64,000 bases of DNA from Phycisphaerae bacterium (GTDB lineage: Bacteria; Planctomycetota; Phycisphaerae; Sedimentisphaerales; UBA12454), in the NCBI GenBank assembly GCA_041652575.1, contig JBAZHC010000005.1, positions 1 through 64,000 on the forward strand. The letters run 5' to 3'. The stretch's first letter is position 1, and every line of letters begins with the position of its first letter. The translations under genes and the position numbers were made by a program. Under the pieces are notes generated by a model. It did not search any database, was not told the origin of the DNA, and saw nothing but the letters and a program-made list of their open reading frames with translations. This document shows positions 53,031 to 62,047 of the stretch, one piece after another.

Positions 53031-54377
53031 ATGGCGGAAAATAAAAAAGCAATTCAGAAATGTATAAACCCGGCCTGCGGAGCGGAATTTTCGTGCAGGG
53101 AATCATTCTTTAAATGCCCGCAGTGCGGGGATTTGCTCGATATTCAGTACGACTGGAACAAAATCAAGGTGCCGGCGAAGCTGTCTGATTTCGCAAGGCG
53201 ATGGTCGAGTCGAAACGAAAGACTCGATTTTTCCGGAGTATGGCGGTTCAGGGAACTGCTGGATTTCTGCGACGATAAATTCAGGGTAAGCATCGGCGAA
53301 GGACAAACGCTATTACAGCAGAACGATATGCTGGCAGAATTTATCGGGATGAAGAAAGGAAGTCTTCATCTTCAATACGAAGGACTTAATCCGTCCGGTT
53401 CGTTCAAAGATAACGGTATGACGGCGGCGTTCAGTCACGCGAAAATGGTTGACGCGAAATCGTGCGCGTGCGCTTCGACGGGAAACACAAGCGCGGCGGT
53501 GGCGCTTTACGCGCATCACTGCGGAATGAAATGCACCGTGTTCATCGGGTCGGGCCGAATCGCATTCGGGAAACTGAGCCAGGCGATGGATTACGACGCA
53601 AAGACGATTCAGATAGTCGGCGATTTCGACGATTGTATGAAACAGGTGCAGGCGGTCTGTATCGAATTGAAATTATATCTTCTCAATTCTCTTAATCCGT
53701 TCCGGCTCGAAGGACAGAAAACGATAATGTACCGCATCCTCGAAGGACTGGGGTGGAATGTGCCGGACTGGATTGTCGTGCCGGGAGGAAACCTGGGAAA
53801 CTCAAGCGCATTCGGAAAAGCGTTCAGCGAACTTAAACAACTCGGCCTTATAAACAAAGTGCCGAGACTGGCGATTATCAACGCGACGGGAGCGGATACG
53901 CTGACCGAGCTTGTGAATAAAAGAAAACTGAAATGGAACGGCGGCAAAATCGATAATAAAATTATCAGCGATTTTTACGCGGAGCTTACGGCGAAAAAGT
54001 TTTCGCCTCATACGTGCGCATCGGCGATAGAGATTTCACGGCCTGTTAATCTGAAAAAATGCCTGCGGGCGATTGACGTCTGCAATGGAATCGTGCTGGC
54101 GGTAAGCGACGAGGCGATAACGGACGCAAAGGCGCTGATAGGGAAATACGGACTCGGCTGCGAGCCGGCATCTGCGGCAACGATAGCGGGTTTGCAGGTT
54201 CTGCTTGCCGAAAAGACAATCAAGCCGGACGAAACGGTCGCGTGCGTGCTGACGGGACATTGTCTTAAAGACCCTAATATAACCGTAAATTATCATAAAG
54301 AAAAAGGCGGCAAATACAGCAACCCACCCGTGGAATGTCCAAACGATTTGCAGCAGATAATAAAACTGATGAGTTAG
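53031..54377 (+). CDS. thrC: Threonine synthase
   Basis: Converts O-phosphohomoserine to threonine with PLP. 448 residues. An N-terminal zinc-ribbon-like segment (CINPACGAEFSC, FKCPQCG) as in many bacterial and plant-type enzymes is followed by GLNPSGSFKDNGM with the PLP lysine, ASTGNTSAAVALYAHHCG, WIVVPGGNLGNSSAF and TGHCLKDP. ATG 53031 has GGAG 6 nt upstream; the GTG at 53019 is unlikely. Confidence 0.95.
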   Translation: MAENKKAIQKCINPACGAEFSCRESFFKCPQCGDLLDIQYDWNKIKVPAKLSDFARRWSSRNERLDFSGVWRFRELLDFCDDKFRVSIGEGQTLLQQNDMLAEFIGMKKGSLHLQYEGLNPSGSFKDNGMTAAFSHAKMVDAKSCACASTGNTSAAVALYAHHCGMKCTVFIGSGRIAFGKLSQAMDYDAKTIQIVGDFDDCMKQVQAVCIELKLYLLNSLNPFRLEGQKTIMYRILEGLGWNVPDWIVVPGGNLGNSSAFGKAFSELKQLGLINKVPRLAIINATGADTLTELVNKRKLKWNGGKIDNKIISDFYAELTAKKFSPHTCASAIEISRPVNLKKCLRAIDVCNGIVLAVSDEAITDAKALIGKYGLGCEPASAATIAGLQVLLAEKTIKPDETVACVLTGHCLKDPNITVNYHKEKGGKYSNPPVECPNDLQQIIKLMS

Positions 54378-54405
54378 GGTATAGGGGACAGGGGACAGGG
54401 TATAG
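54377..54405 (+). repeat. GGGTATAGGGGACAGGG repeat
   Basis: GGGTATAGGGGACAGGGGAC followed by AGGGTATAG, units of a seven-nt TATAGGG/GACAGGG motif. Relative of 39770-39803. It separates thrC from the next gene. Confidence 0.5.
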
Positions 54406-54415
54406 AATTAAGATA

Positions 54416-55843
54416 ATGGATAATAAAAAAATAAAAGGGATTGTTCTTTTCGCTGTTATTGCTGTTTCCGCATTAACAGCTTTCTGGGGACTGGGCGGCA
54501 GAGCTATCGGCAATCATGAGGCATACGTCGGGGTTACGGCAAGGAATATGATTTCCAGCGGCAACTGGATTGTGCCGATGTTTAACGGCGAGGCGAGATT
54601 GAATAAAACACCGCTGTCATACTGGCTTGTCGCGACGGCGGGAAAAACAGCGGGCCGGGTAAATGATTTCATAGTTCGTCTGCCGAGCGCGGTACTGGCG
54701 GTTGTTTGTGCGATTGCGATTTTTTATTTTGTTTCAGATTGGCTGGGGTTTCGCACGGGAATACTTTCGGCTCTTGTATGGTCTACATCGCTTTGCTATA
54801 TGAGATACAGTCATACGGGCAGGCCGGAGATGGCACTGGCGGTTTTTGTCACAATCGCAATGCTTAGTTTTTATTCGGCGATAAAAACGCAGGAACGCAG
54901 AAAGCAAATTTACTTCATATTAATTTTCTGGATAAGTTTCGCGTTTGCGATGCTGGCGAAGGGTCCCGCCCCGCTGCCATTGATAATTCCGGCGATATTC
55001 ATATATTTTCTGATTTTCAAACGATGGAAACTCATCCCGAAATTACTGCCCATCGCGGGCGTGATTTTGTTTCTGCTGATAGTAATGCCCTGGCCTGCGG
55101 CGGTTTTGATGAAAGAGCCTGCGTCGCTGGAAATCTGGAAAAATGAATTTCTTGGCAGAGCGGCAGGCGAATACGCGGCGGGTTCGAAACCGTTTTATTA
55201 TTATTTCGGGGTGATGTTTTTGTTTTTTCTGCCGTTTTCGGCGTTCATACCGTTTGCGATTACCGCGCCGTTTTACAAAATATGGGAAGAAAGACGCGAT
55301 GCGATTATTTACCTGTGGCTCTGGTTCTTCGCGGGCGTTGCGGTGATGAGCTTTTGCGGCGGAAAACGGCAGCATTATATTCTGCCGATGATGCCTGCAA
55401 TGGCGGCGATGACGGGAATTATTCTCGACGATATGCTATTCGTACATAAATCCTATAACAAAAAATTCGCTAAAATTTTTCTGGCGGTATATCTGGTCCT
55501 TGTAGCTATCGGAATCGGCGTATGGCTGCCAGCCAAACCGGGAATAAATCAGGACAATGAAGATGATGGAAATTATGTAATTCGGGATTTTGCGATGCGT
55601 GCCGGTGTAGAAACCGCCGGCAAGGGGGTAATTGCTTATTGCAAAGTCAATCCATCATTTATATACTATTTCAGCCGCAATGTACCTGTTGTCGGCGATA
55701 TAAACGAAATTTATGACCGCTACTGCGGCGGCGATGGAATTATCGCTACAGGAGAAAAATTCGAGCGGTTGAAAAAAGACGGTCGGTTTCGGCTCGATAT
55801 TACGGGCATAGATGACGGCCGAGGATTGTTTGTAAATAAATAA
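54416..55843 (+). CDS. ArnT/PMT-like membrane glycosyltransferase (GT83 type)
   Basis: A 475-residue integral membrane enzyme with 10-12 helices. The N-terminal HEAYVGVTARNM (Asp/Glu-type catalytic loop) and GNWIVPMFNGEARLNKTPLSYWL are the signatures of the ArnT/PMT superfamily, which transfers sugar from a polyprenyl phosphate donor to lipid A or protein. The open frame runs to 54335, but those codons are repeat sequence; ATG 54416 starts the first conserved helix. Acceptor unknown. Confidence 0.85.
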   Translation: MDNKKIKGIVLFAVIAVSALTAFWGLGGRAIGNHEAYVGVTARNMISSGNWIVPMFNGEARLNKTPLSYWLVATAGKTAGRVNDFIVRLPSAVLAVVCAIAIFYFVSDWLGFRTGILSALVWSTSLCYMRYSHTGRPEMALAVFVTIAMLSFYSAIKTQERRKQIYFILIFWISFAFAMLAKGPAPLPLIIPAIFIYFLIFKRWKLIPKLLPIAGVILFLLIVMPWPAAVLMKEPASLEIWKNEFLGRAAGEYAAGSKPFYYYFGVMFLFFLPFSAFIPFAITAPFYKIWEERRDAIIYLWLWFFAGVAVMSFCGGKRQHYILPMMPAMAAMTGIILDDMLFVHKSYNKKFAKIFLAVYLVLVAIGIGVWLPAKPGINQDNEDDGNYVIRDFAMRAGVETAGKGVIAYCKVNPSFIYYFSRNVPVVGDINEIYDRYCGGDGIIATGEKFERLKKDGRFRLDITGIDDGRGLFVNK

Positions 55844-55856
55844 AACGGAGAAAGTT

Positions 55857-56462
55857 ATGATAAAAAAATTATTAGTTAAAAAAGCATTGCTGACAATTTT
55901 GATAAGTTTTATTGTTATAAGCGGCTGTAAAAAAAGCACTCCGCAGGAGACAGAGGAGCCGAAAAAGGCGGCTGAAACCAAAACTTCCGCTGTGTCGAAA
56001 TCTCTCGGTGAAATTATCGCCAGGAGAACAAGCTGGAATCCGATATTGGAAAATTATTACGGCAAACAAATGCCTGACTTCAAGGTAACCGATATAGCCG
56101 GCAAAGTACACAACCTTGCTGATTATAAAGGCAAAAACGTTATGATTGTTATGTGGGCAACTTGGTGCCAGCCCTGTCTGCAGGAGGTTCCGCATATTAA
56201 AGCGATGCGTGATATAATGGATAGTAACAGTCTTGCGATACTGGCAATTTCCAGCGAACCGGTAGAAACTGTCAAGGCAATGGCCAAGAGCAAAGATATG
56301 AATTATACAGTCATTTCATATCAGGGAAATCTGCCCGAGCCTTTCGGTAATATTAAAGGCATTCCCACGACGTTTTATATAAACCGGGACGGTACGCTGA
56401 AACTTGTTACCGAAGGCCTTTCGTATCTTGGCGAAATGAAATCAATAATTACTGCCGAATAG
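55857..56462 (+). CDS. TlpA-like thioredoxin-fold lipoprotein
   Basis: A 201-residue lipoprotein (lipobox VISGC, Cys24) with a thioredoxin-fold domain: MPDFKVTDIAGKVHNLADYK, active site WATWCQPCLQE, and cis-proline loop GIPTTFYINRDG. Acts as a periplasmic disulfide reductase. GGAGAAAG precedes the ATG. It follows the GT83 gene by 13 nt and is followed after 10 nt by an acyltransferase-like gene, so the three share an operon. Confidence 0.88.
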   Translation: MIKKLLVKKALLTILISFIVISGCKKSTPQETEEPKKAAETKTSAVSKSLGEIIARRTSWNPILENYYGKQMPDFKVTDIAGKVHNLADYKGKNVMIVMWATWCQPCLQEVPHIKAMRDIMDSNSLAILAISSEPVETVKAMAKSKDMNYTVISYQGNLPEPFGNIKGIPTTFYINRDGTLKLVTEGLSYLGEMKSIITAE

Positions 56463-56472
56463 AGAAACATTA

Positions 56473-57174
56473 ATGTCCGAGACGGACACAAAACGCATAC
56501 CGCTGACGAGGATACAAAAACTCATCGGCCAGCGTATGCTCGAATCCAAACGAACACAGCCGTGTTTCTATATGACGGCAACGGCAGATGTCGGCAAAAT
56601 CACTGAGATGCGCAGGCCGATGAGCAAACGGCTCGGCATAAGAATTTCAATGAATGATTTTATCATCCGCGCAATGGCGATGGCGATAGAAAAATATCCG
56701 ATGATGACTGGTATTTTCAGGGACGACCATATCGAAATGACCGGGACGGCAAATATAGGTCTTGCGGTAGCCGCTCCGAAAGGACTGGTTGTGCCTGTAA
56801 TAAAAAACGCAGAAGCGAAGAGCCTGACGGATATCGCGGCGGCAAGCGGCGAACTTATTGAAAAGGCAAAAAACAACAAATTAAATCTTGATGACCTTTC
56901 GGGCGCATGCATAACATTAACGGCACTGGGGATGTTCGGAATAGATTCATTCCTGGCGATACCGTCGCCGGGGCAGTGCAGCATTCTTTCCATCGGAAAA
57001 ATAACAGAACGGCCCGTTGTATGCGAAAATAATATAGAAATAAAAAAGATTATGGAGTTCGGACTTGCGGCGGACAACAGAATCGTCAGCGAAGATTACG
57101 CCGCGCAATTCCTGATAGAAATAATAAATCTTGTTGCAAATCCGGATAATCCGCGATATATCGAAAGAAAATAA
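56473..57174 (+). CDS. 2-oxoacid dehydrogenase acyltransferase-like domain, catalytic His lost
   Basis: A 233-residue protein matching only the catalytic (CAT) domain of E2 dihydrolipoyl acyltransferases: IPLTRIQKLIGQRMLESK, FIIRAMAMAIEKYP, NIGLAVAAPKGLVVPVIKNA and LGMFGIDSFLAIPSPGQ. Lipoyl and E1/E3-binding domains are absent. Where the family has DHRxxDG, this protein reads DNRIVSED, so both the catalytic His and Asp are replaced. It is not beside E1 or E3 genes. Enzyme activity is doubtful; a structural or new role is possible. Confidence 0.75.
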   Translation: MSETDTKRIPLTRIQKLIGQRMLESKRTQPCFYMTATADVGKITEMRRPMSKRLGIRISMNDFIIRAMAMAIEKYPMMTGIFRDDHIEMTGTANIGLAVAAPKGLVVPVIKNAEAKSLTDIAAASGELIEKAKNNKLNLDDLSGACITLTALGMFGIDSFLAIPSPGQCSILSIGKITERPVVCENNIEIKKIMEFGLAADNRIVSEDYAAQFLIEIINLVANPDNPRYIERK

Positions 57175-57199
57175 AACATCTAAACAAAGGAGAAATATT

Positions 57200-58684
57200 A
57201 TGAACAGACGTATGAGTATAGTTGTATCGGCATTGGTAATTGTGTTTGCGGCGATTAACTGCACGGCAGCAGAGCCGAATATGCCCAAATTGGACGACCA
57301 GACAGTTGTTCAGGAACTTTTGGGAACAGTACCATCCCAGGTTCTCGAAACAATAGCAAGCAGCGACGGCTGTCATCTGGCCATAATAACAACAAAAGAA
57401 AAAAATATGGTTCTTATCGTCGACGGTAAAGAGGGACCTGAATTCGATAAAATTTTCCCTGGTTCAGTTGTTTTCAGTCCCGACGGCAGGCGCACAGCTT
57501 ACGGCGCACAGAAGGACGATAAAAAATTCGTGGTTGTTGACGGCCAGCCGTGGTCAGATGTTAACGGAATCGGCAAGGGGACGCTTGTTTTCAGTCCAGA
57601 CAGTAAACAAGTCGCCTGCGGCGTAAAAAAAGACGATAAGTGGTTTGTTACTATCGACGATAAAGCCGGACCTGTTTTCGACGCGGTTGACAAGCCGGTC
57701 TTCAGCCCCGACAGCAAACAAATTGTCTATGGAGCAAAAAACGGCAATAAATGGCTTGTTGTTACCAACGGCCAGGCCGGGGTTGAATTCGACGGGATAA
57801 GCACACCGATTTTCAGCAACGGCGGCGAAAAGTCAGCTTATGTAGGAAAAAAAGACAATAAGTGGTGCGTGGTTGCTGATAATAAGGTCGGACCGGAATT
57901 CGACGGTTCCGATGTTCCAGTTTTCAGCGCTGACGGCAAAAGAATGGCTTATGCCGCAAAGAAAGGCGAGAAGTGGGTCGTAGTTGCCGACGGCCAAACC
58001 GGGCCGGAGTTCGAGGGAATCGGCAAGAAAGCTATCGTTTTCAGCGATGACGGCAAAAGATTAGCTTATGGCGCAAAAAAAGGCGAAAAATGGGTCGTAG
58101 TTATTGACGACAAAACAGGAGCGGAGTTCGATACTGTCGGCCAAATCATTTTCAGCCCTGACAGCAAAAAAACAGCTTATAAAGCCAAGACTGGAAATAA
58201 ATGGTCTATAGTTGTCGACGGTCAGAGCGGGACGGAATTTGACGGTATCGATAAACCGATTTTCAGTCCCGACGGCAAACGGCTGGCATACGTAGCGCAG
58301 AACGGGAGCAAACAATTCGTGGTTCTTGACGGCAAAGCAGAGCCGGAATATGACGGGATTCTCGAAGGCACCCCTGTTTTCAGCTCCAACGGCAAACGTG
58401 CGGCTTATGGCGCGAAACAAGACGATAAGTGGTTCATGATAATCGACGGCCAGGCCGGGGCAACACTCGACGGAATTATCAAAGGCTCCATCATTTTCAG
58501 TTCCGACGGTAAAAAATTGTCCTATACAGCAAATAAAAACAAAAGATGGTTTATAGTTGTTGACGGGAAAACAGGGCCGGAGTTCGGCGGAATCATTAAA
58601 GGCGGGCCAGTATTTCGAGATGGAACTTTGGAATTCCTGGCTAATAAAGGCAAAGACCTGTACCGCGTGAAATATAAACTATAA
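57200..58684 (+). CDS. Exported beta-propeller protein with 11 WD40/TolB-like units
   Basis: A 494-residue protein with a signal peptide (MNRRMSIVVSALVIVFAAINCTAA) and at least ten near-identical units of about 40 residues plus a degenerate eleventh. Each has FSPDGKR, AYGAKK, KWVVVxDG and GPEFDGI in order. AAGGAG lies before the ATG at 57200; the frame upstream to 57131 is not used. Probably a periplasmic propeller for protein binding, possibly two propellers or one with large blades. It stands last in the operon after the acyltransferase-like gene. Confidence 0.8.
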   Translation: MNRRMSIVVSALVIVFAAINCTAAEPNMPKLDDQTVVQELLGTVPSQVLETIASSDGCHLAIITTKEKNMVLIVDGKEGPEFDKIFPGSVVFSPDGRRTAYGAQKDDKKFVVVDGQPWSDVNGIGKGTLVFSPDSKQVACGVKKDDKWFVTIDDKAGPVFDAVDKPVFSPDSKQIVYGAKNGNKWLVVTNGQAGVEFDGISTPIFSNGGEKSAYVGKKDNKWCVVADNKVGPEFDGSDVPVFSADGKRMAYAAKKGEKWVVVADGQTGPEFEGIGKKAIVFSDDGKRLAYGAKKGEKWVVVIDDKTGAEFDTVGQIIFSPDSKKTAYKAKTGNKWSIVVDGQSGTEFDGIDKPIFSPDGKRLAYVAQNGSKQFVVLDGKAEPEYDGILEGTPVFSSNGKRAAYGAKQDDKWFMIIDGQAGATLDGIIKGSIIFSSDGKKLSYTANKNKRWFIVVDGKTGPEFGGIIKGGPVFRDGTLEFLANKGKDLYRVKYKL

Positions 58685-58702
58685 GCAGTACGACTTGCGA
58701 GG

Positions 58703-59476
58703 TTAAGCGAGATTGAAAAATTCTTTTGTTGTGGCGGACAGTTTTTCCGCGAGTGTTTCCATGTCGATGCCTTTCAGCTCGGCAATGCGGGCTGCGGTGT
58801 GAACCAAAAGAGCCGGTTCGTTGATTTTCTGTCTGCGCATCGGCTCAGGCGACATAAAGGGACAGTCCGTTTCAATCATCATTCTTTCAATGGGGACAAT
58901 CTTTACAATCTCTCTTGCATCCTGAGCGTTTTTGAATGTAACAACGCCTGTAAACGAAATGTAAAACCCCCTGTCGAGAACGATTCTTGTCTGCTCAATT
59001 GTGCCAGACCAGCAATGGAAAACGATTTTCGTTTCCCTGTCGGCGAAGTTATCAATGATTTCCATCGTCTCGTCAAAGGCGTTTCTGCTGTGAATAATGA
59101 CCGGCAGTTTTTTTTGGGCGGCAATTTCAAGAAAACTTTTAAAAAGCTCTTTCTGGGCATTCTGTTTTGAAAAGTTGTAATGAAAATCCAGGCCCGTTTC
59201 ACCGAGAGCCACAACTTTGCCGTGTTTGGCAAGTTCGATGAGTCTCTGCAGTTCCTGCGGCTGATATTCGGAGGCGTGATGAGGATGAATGCCGAGTGCG
59301 GCATAAAGATTTTCATATTTATCGGCAAGGGCGATAACTTTTTCATTATGCTCGGCGTCGGTTCCCACGGAAATCCATTTTGTTACGCCGACGGCGGAAC
59401 TTCTTTGCAGAACATCGTCAAGAGACTGTATCAATCCTTCATAAGTCAGATGAGCATGTGTATCAATAAGGTTCAT
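58703..59476 (-). CDS. tatD: TatD family metal-dependent DNase
   Basis: A 257-residue amidohydrolase-fold nuclease. IDTHAHLT binds metal at the N-terminus; GETGLDFHYN, IHSRNAFDET, FHCWSG and ETDCPFMSP give the other metal ligands. Acts on DNA ends and on D-aminoacyl-tRNA. Convergent with the propeller gene. Confidence 0.92.
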   Translation of the reverse strand: MNLIDTHAHLTYEGLIQSLDDVLQRSSAVGVTKWISVGTDAEHNEKVIALADKYENLYAALGIHPHHASEYQPQELQRLIELAKHGKVVALGETGLDFHYNFSKQNAQKELFKSFLEIAAQKKLPVIIHSRNAFDETMEIIDNFADRETKIVFHCWSGTIEQTRIVLDRGFYISFTGVVTFKNAQDAREIVKIVPIERMMIETDCPFMSPEPMRRQKINEPALLVHTAARIAELKGIDMETLAEKLSATTKEFFNLA

Positions 59477-59593
59477 CCCGCACCTTTTAAATATTTAAGC
59501 CATTAATAGATATTTTTTCAGCATCCAATTTATAATAAATTACCACATATCTAAAAGAAATGAATAAAAAAAGGTGCAGGATTCATTGTTTCA

Positions 59594-59986
59594 TTAAAAG
59601 GCATTTTCATAATGCCTTATCTTGGCTTTTCCTTTTTCATCGGCCATTACTATTACGACGTCAAACCGCAAAGGGAGATTATCGAGTTTGTGTTTTTTTA
59701 CGAAGAGATTTGCCGCCGCTTTCATTCTGTGCTTTTTGGCAGATGTAACCGCCGCTTCGGCATCGGCGAAATCCTCGTTCGCTCTTGCCTTGACCTCGAC
59801 AAAGACGACCGCACCGTCGGGAGCGGCCATAACAAGGTCTATTTCGCCGGTTCTGCAGGAAAAATTTTTCGTCAGAGTTTTATAACCGCCGGTTTTTAGA
59901 AACTTCTCACACTGCTCCTGGCCCCATCTGCCAAGCAGACGGGGTACAGAAAGAAGTTTCTTCTGTTTGTCGCCGAAAAGAAACAC
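59594..59986 (-). CDS. yraN: YraN/UPF0102 family nuclease-like protein
   Basis: A 130-residue UPF0102 protein with an Endonuclease-fold core: LGRWGQEQCEKFL, then CRTGEIDLVMAAPDGAVVFVEVKARAN, which holds the D...ExK metal-binding set. It starts with GTG at 59986 and ends the ffh-rpsP-trmD-rplS-yraN cluster, 6 nt behind rplS. Confidence 0.9.
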   Translation of the reverse strand: MFLFGDKQKKLLSVPRLLGRWGQEQCEKFLKTGGYKTLTKNFSCRTGEIDLVMAAPDGAVVFVEVKARANEDFADAEAAVTSAKKHRMKAAANLFVKKHKLDNLPLRFDVVIVMADEKGKAKIRHYENAF

Positions 59987-59992
59987 GATTCA

Positions 59993-60361
59993 TTATGAAC
60001 TGGATGTATGTTCCGTTCGTCTCTGTGAAAGTTTAACGCCTTTTCCGCTGCGGTCTCTGAGGTAATAAAGTTTCGCCCTTCTGGCCTTGCCGCTTCTTAC
60101 GGGTTTGACATCGACAACATTCGGCGAATGCAGCGGGAAAACTCTTTCAACGCCTTCATCGTCCACAATTCTTCTGACGGTAAAGGTCTGATTTACTCCG
60201 CGGCCGCTTCGGGCGATTACAACACCTGTAAAAATCTGCGTACGTGTTTTTTCGCCTTCAACAATTTTACAATGTACGTCAACCGTATCGCCTATCTCAA
60301 AGTACGGAATCTGGGTCTTAAGGCTTTTCTTTTCTACCGAATCAAGTAATTCAGTTTTCAC
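59993..60361 (-). CDS. rplS: 50S ribosomal protein L19
   Basis: 122 residues. Reads FEIGDTVDVHCKIVEGEKTRTQIFTGVVIAR, VRRIVDDEGVERVFPLHSPNV and RRAKLYYLRDRSGK, as in L19. It starts with GTG at 60361; TAGGAG is 9 nt upstream. Third gene of the cluster. Confidence 0.97.
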   Translation of the reverse strand: MKTELLDSVEKKSLKTQIPYFEIGDTVDVHCKIVEGEKTRTQIFTGVVIARSGRGVNQTFTVRRIVDDEGVERVFPLHSPNVVDVKPVRSGKARRAKLYYLRDRSGKGVKLSQRRTEHTSSS

Positions 60362-60399
60362 TTGTTTATACTCCTAATTTTAAATTTTCAATCTTCAAT

Positions 60400-61080
60400 T
60401 TATTTCAGCAGGTCAGGTCTTTGTTTTTTTGTTTTTTCGAGAGCCTGCTGTTTTCGCCATTTATCAATCTGGGCATGATTGCCACTGAGCAGCACGTCCG
60501 GCACTTTCATCCCTTTAAACTCTTCGGGCCTTGTATATTGGGGATACTCAAGAAGGCCATCACTAAAAGAATCGTTAGCGGCCGAGTCTTCATCGCCAAG
60601 AGCACCCGGCAGAAGTCTTACTATACAATCGATTATTACCATCGCGGCTAATTCTCCGCCGCTGAGGACATAATCGCCGATGGAAATCTCTTCGGCACCG
60701 GTTCCGATTCTTATTCTCTCATCGAAACCTTCATAATGGCCGGCGATGAGAATAACTCTTTCTTCCGCCGCAAGTTCTTTGGCAAGATGCTGGTCGAATT
60801 TTCTGCCCTGCGGCGTCAGCATTATAACGCGTCCGGGATTTGCGTCCTGTTGTCGAACATTTTCAAGACAATCGAAAACAGGCTGGCACATCAAAACCAT
60901 CCCGGCTCCGCCGCCGTAAGGGGCGTCATCGACCTTCTTATAATTGTTTTTAGCGAAATCTCTTATATTTGAAAGAGCTATATGCACCAAGCCACGCTGC
61001 TGAGCACGCTTGACTATCGAAAAATTCAGCGGCGAGGCAAACATTTCAGGAAAAAGCGTAAGAACATCTATTCTCATCAC
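60400..61080 (-). CDS. trmD: tRNA (guanine-N1)-methyltransferase
   Basis: Makes m1G37 in tRNA. 226 residues. [27 protein letters not shown], the SAM knot [32 protein letters not shown], and ending KKQRPDLLK. Between rpsP and rplS, the conserved order. Confidence 0.97.
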   Translation of the reverse strand: MMRIDVLTLFPEMFASPLNFSIVKRAQQRGLVHIALSNIRDFAKNNYKKVDDAPYGGGAGMVLMCQPVFDCLENVRQQDANPGRVIMLTPQGRKFDQHLAKELAAEERVILIAGHYEGFDERIRIGTGAEEISIGDYVLSGGELAAMVIIDCIVRLLPGALGDEDSAANDSFSDGLLEYPQYTRPEEFKGMKVPDVLLSGNHAQIDKWRKQQALEKTKKQRPDLLK

Positions 61081-61093
61081 TTCTTACTTTAAA

Positions 61094-61561
61094 CTAAGAA
61101 GCTTCCGGCTCTGTCGCGGCATCGGCTTTGGCCTTTGCGTCGGCATCCGCTTTGGCTTTGGCTTCAGCGTCTGCTTTTGCTTTCGCTTCGGCTTCGGCTT
61201 TTTCAGCGATTTTTTTGGCCTGAGTTCTTTGTGTATTATCGTAAAGCAAGCCCTTCTTCTTGGCAATCTGTCTTGCCTTTTTCTTGCGGGCCTGATTTTG
61301 CTTGTAGTGTTTGCTGACAATACCGATTCTTGCGATAAGTTCGGCGACGGTATCACTCGGTACGGCGCCGGTGCCAATCCAGTACTCGATTCTTTCCTTG
61401 TTCAGGACAAGCTGCTTTGCCGCGTCCTTTTCAATCGGGTCATAGTGGCCGAGCTTTTCGATGATTCTGCCATCTCGCGGGTTTCGCGATTCGATGGCGT
61501 TGAGGCGGAAGAACGGCTTGTGCCTTCGCCCCATTCTCATAAGTCTTAATTTTACTGCCAT
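61094..61561 (-). CDS. rpsP: 30S ribosomal protein S16 with Ala/Lys-rich tail
   Basis: 155 residues. The first ~85 match S16 (VKLRLMRMGRRHKPFFRLNAI, IEKLGHYDPIEKD). The remainder is a long extension: a basic stretch and then repeating AEAKAKADAEAKAKADADAK units ending TEPEAS. AAGGA precedes the ATG. Tails of this sort occur in some phyla; the unit here is a simple hexapeptide-like repeat. Confidence 0.95.
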   Translation of the reverse strand: MAVKLRLMRMGRRHKPFFRLNAIESRNPRDGRIIEKLGHYDPIEKDAAKQLVLNKERIEYWIGTGAVPSDTVAELIARIGIVSKHYKQNQARKKKARQIAKKKGLLYDNTQRTQAKKIAEKAEAEAKAKADAEAKAKADADAKAKADAATEPEAS

Positions 61562-61606
61562 AACTTTTCCTTTCTGTATATAATTAATATTCCTCCCGAC
61601 ACATTG

Positions 61607-61942
61607 TCAGGAAGAAACAGGTTTACAATTTAATGCATAACCGTTAATAAAAATCGCAAACAACGCCGAATCTATCCCGGCATCGTGCGATATTTTTTTC
61701 ACCTGCTCATCTGTAAGCGAAACAGCGTTTTTTATTTCATCAGCCGTCATTATCGCAACGGCTTTCCGCAATTGCTCAACTTCGTCTTTCGACGGGCTTA
61801 CGAGCATCGCTAACTCAGCGGAGCCTTTGTTATCAGCAAAAAAACCTCTGAACTGTTTTCCGAAACTGTCGTCTGTCTTTAAGGCGACTTTTTCAAGAAA
61901 CTGCTGCAGAGATAATTTAGCCACAGAGCTCACAGAGAACAC
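61607..61942 (-). CDS. Hypothetical protein between ffh and rpsP
   Basis: 111 residues by the longest frame (GTG 61942). Alternative GTG starts lie at 61933 and 61924. The first codons (FSVSSVA) are made of a GCCACAGAGCTCACAGAGAA repeat, so the real start may be 61924 (VAKLSLQQFLEKVALK). Helical, acidic; DEVEQLRKAVAIMTADEIKNAV and VKKISHDAGID suggest a small helical fold. No family recognised. Confidence 0.55.
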   Translation of the reverse strand: MFSVSSVAKLSLQQFLEKVALKTDDSFGKQFRGFFADNKGSAELAMLVSPSKDEVEQLRKAVAIMTADEIKNAVSLTDEQVKKISHDAGIDSALFAIFINGYALNCKPVSS

Positions 61943-61955
61943 AGAGAAATAAAAA
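61919..61955 (-). repeat. GCCACAGAGAACACAGAG-type dispersed repeat
   Basis: TTAGCCACAGAGCTCACAGA then GAACACAGAGAAATAAA. A relative, in reverse complement, is at 31475-31505 (TTCTCCGTGTTCTCTGTGGC). The unit is a loose CACAGAG repeat. Confidence 0.5.
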
Positions 61956-62047
61956 TTAAAATTCTAAACAAATCCAAAGTACCAAAATTACAATAACCAA
62001 AACTTGTAATCACTGAATTTATTTCGTATTTCTCTGTCTCGCTCATT

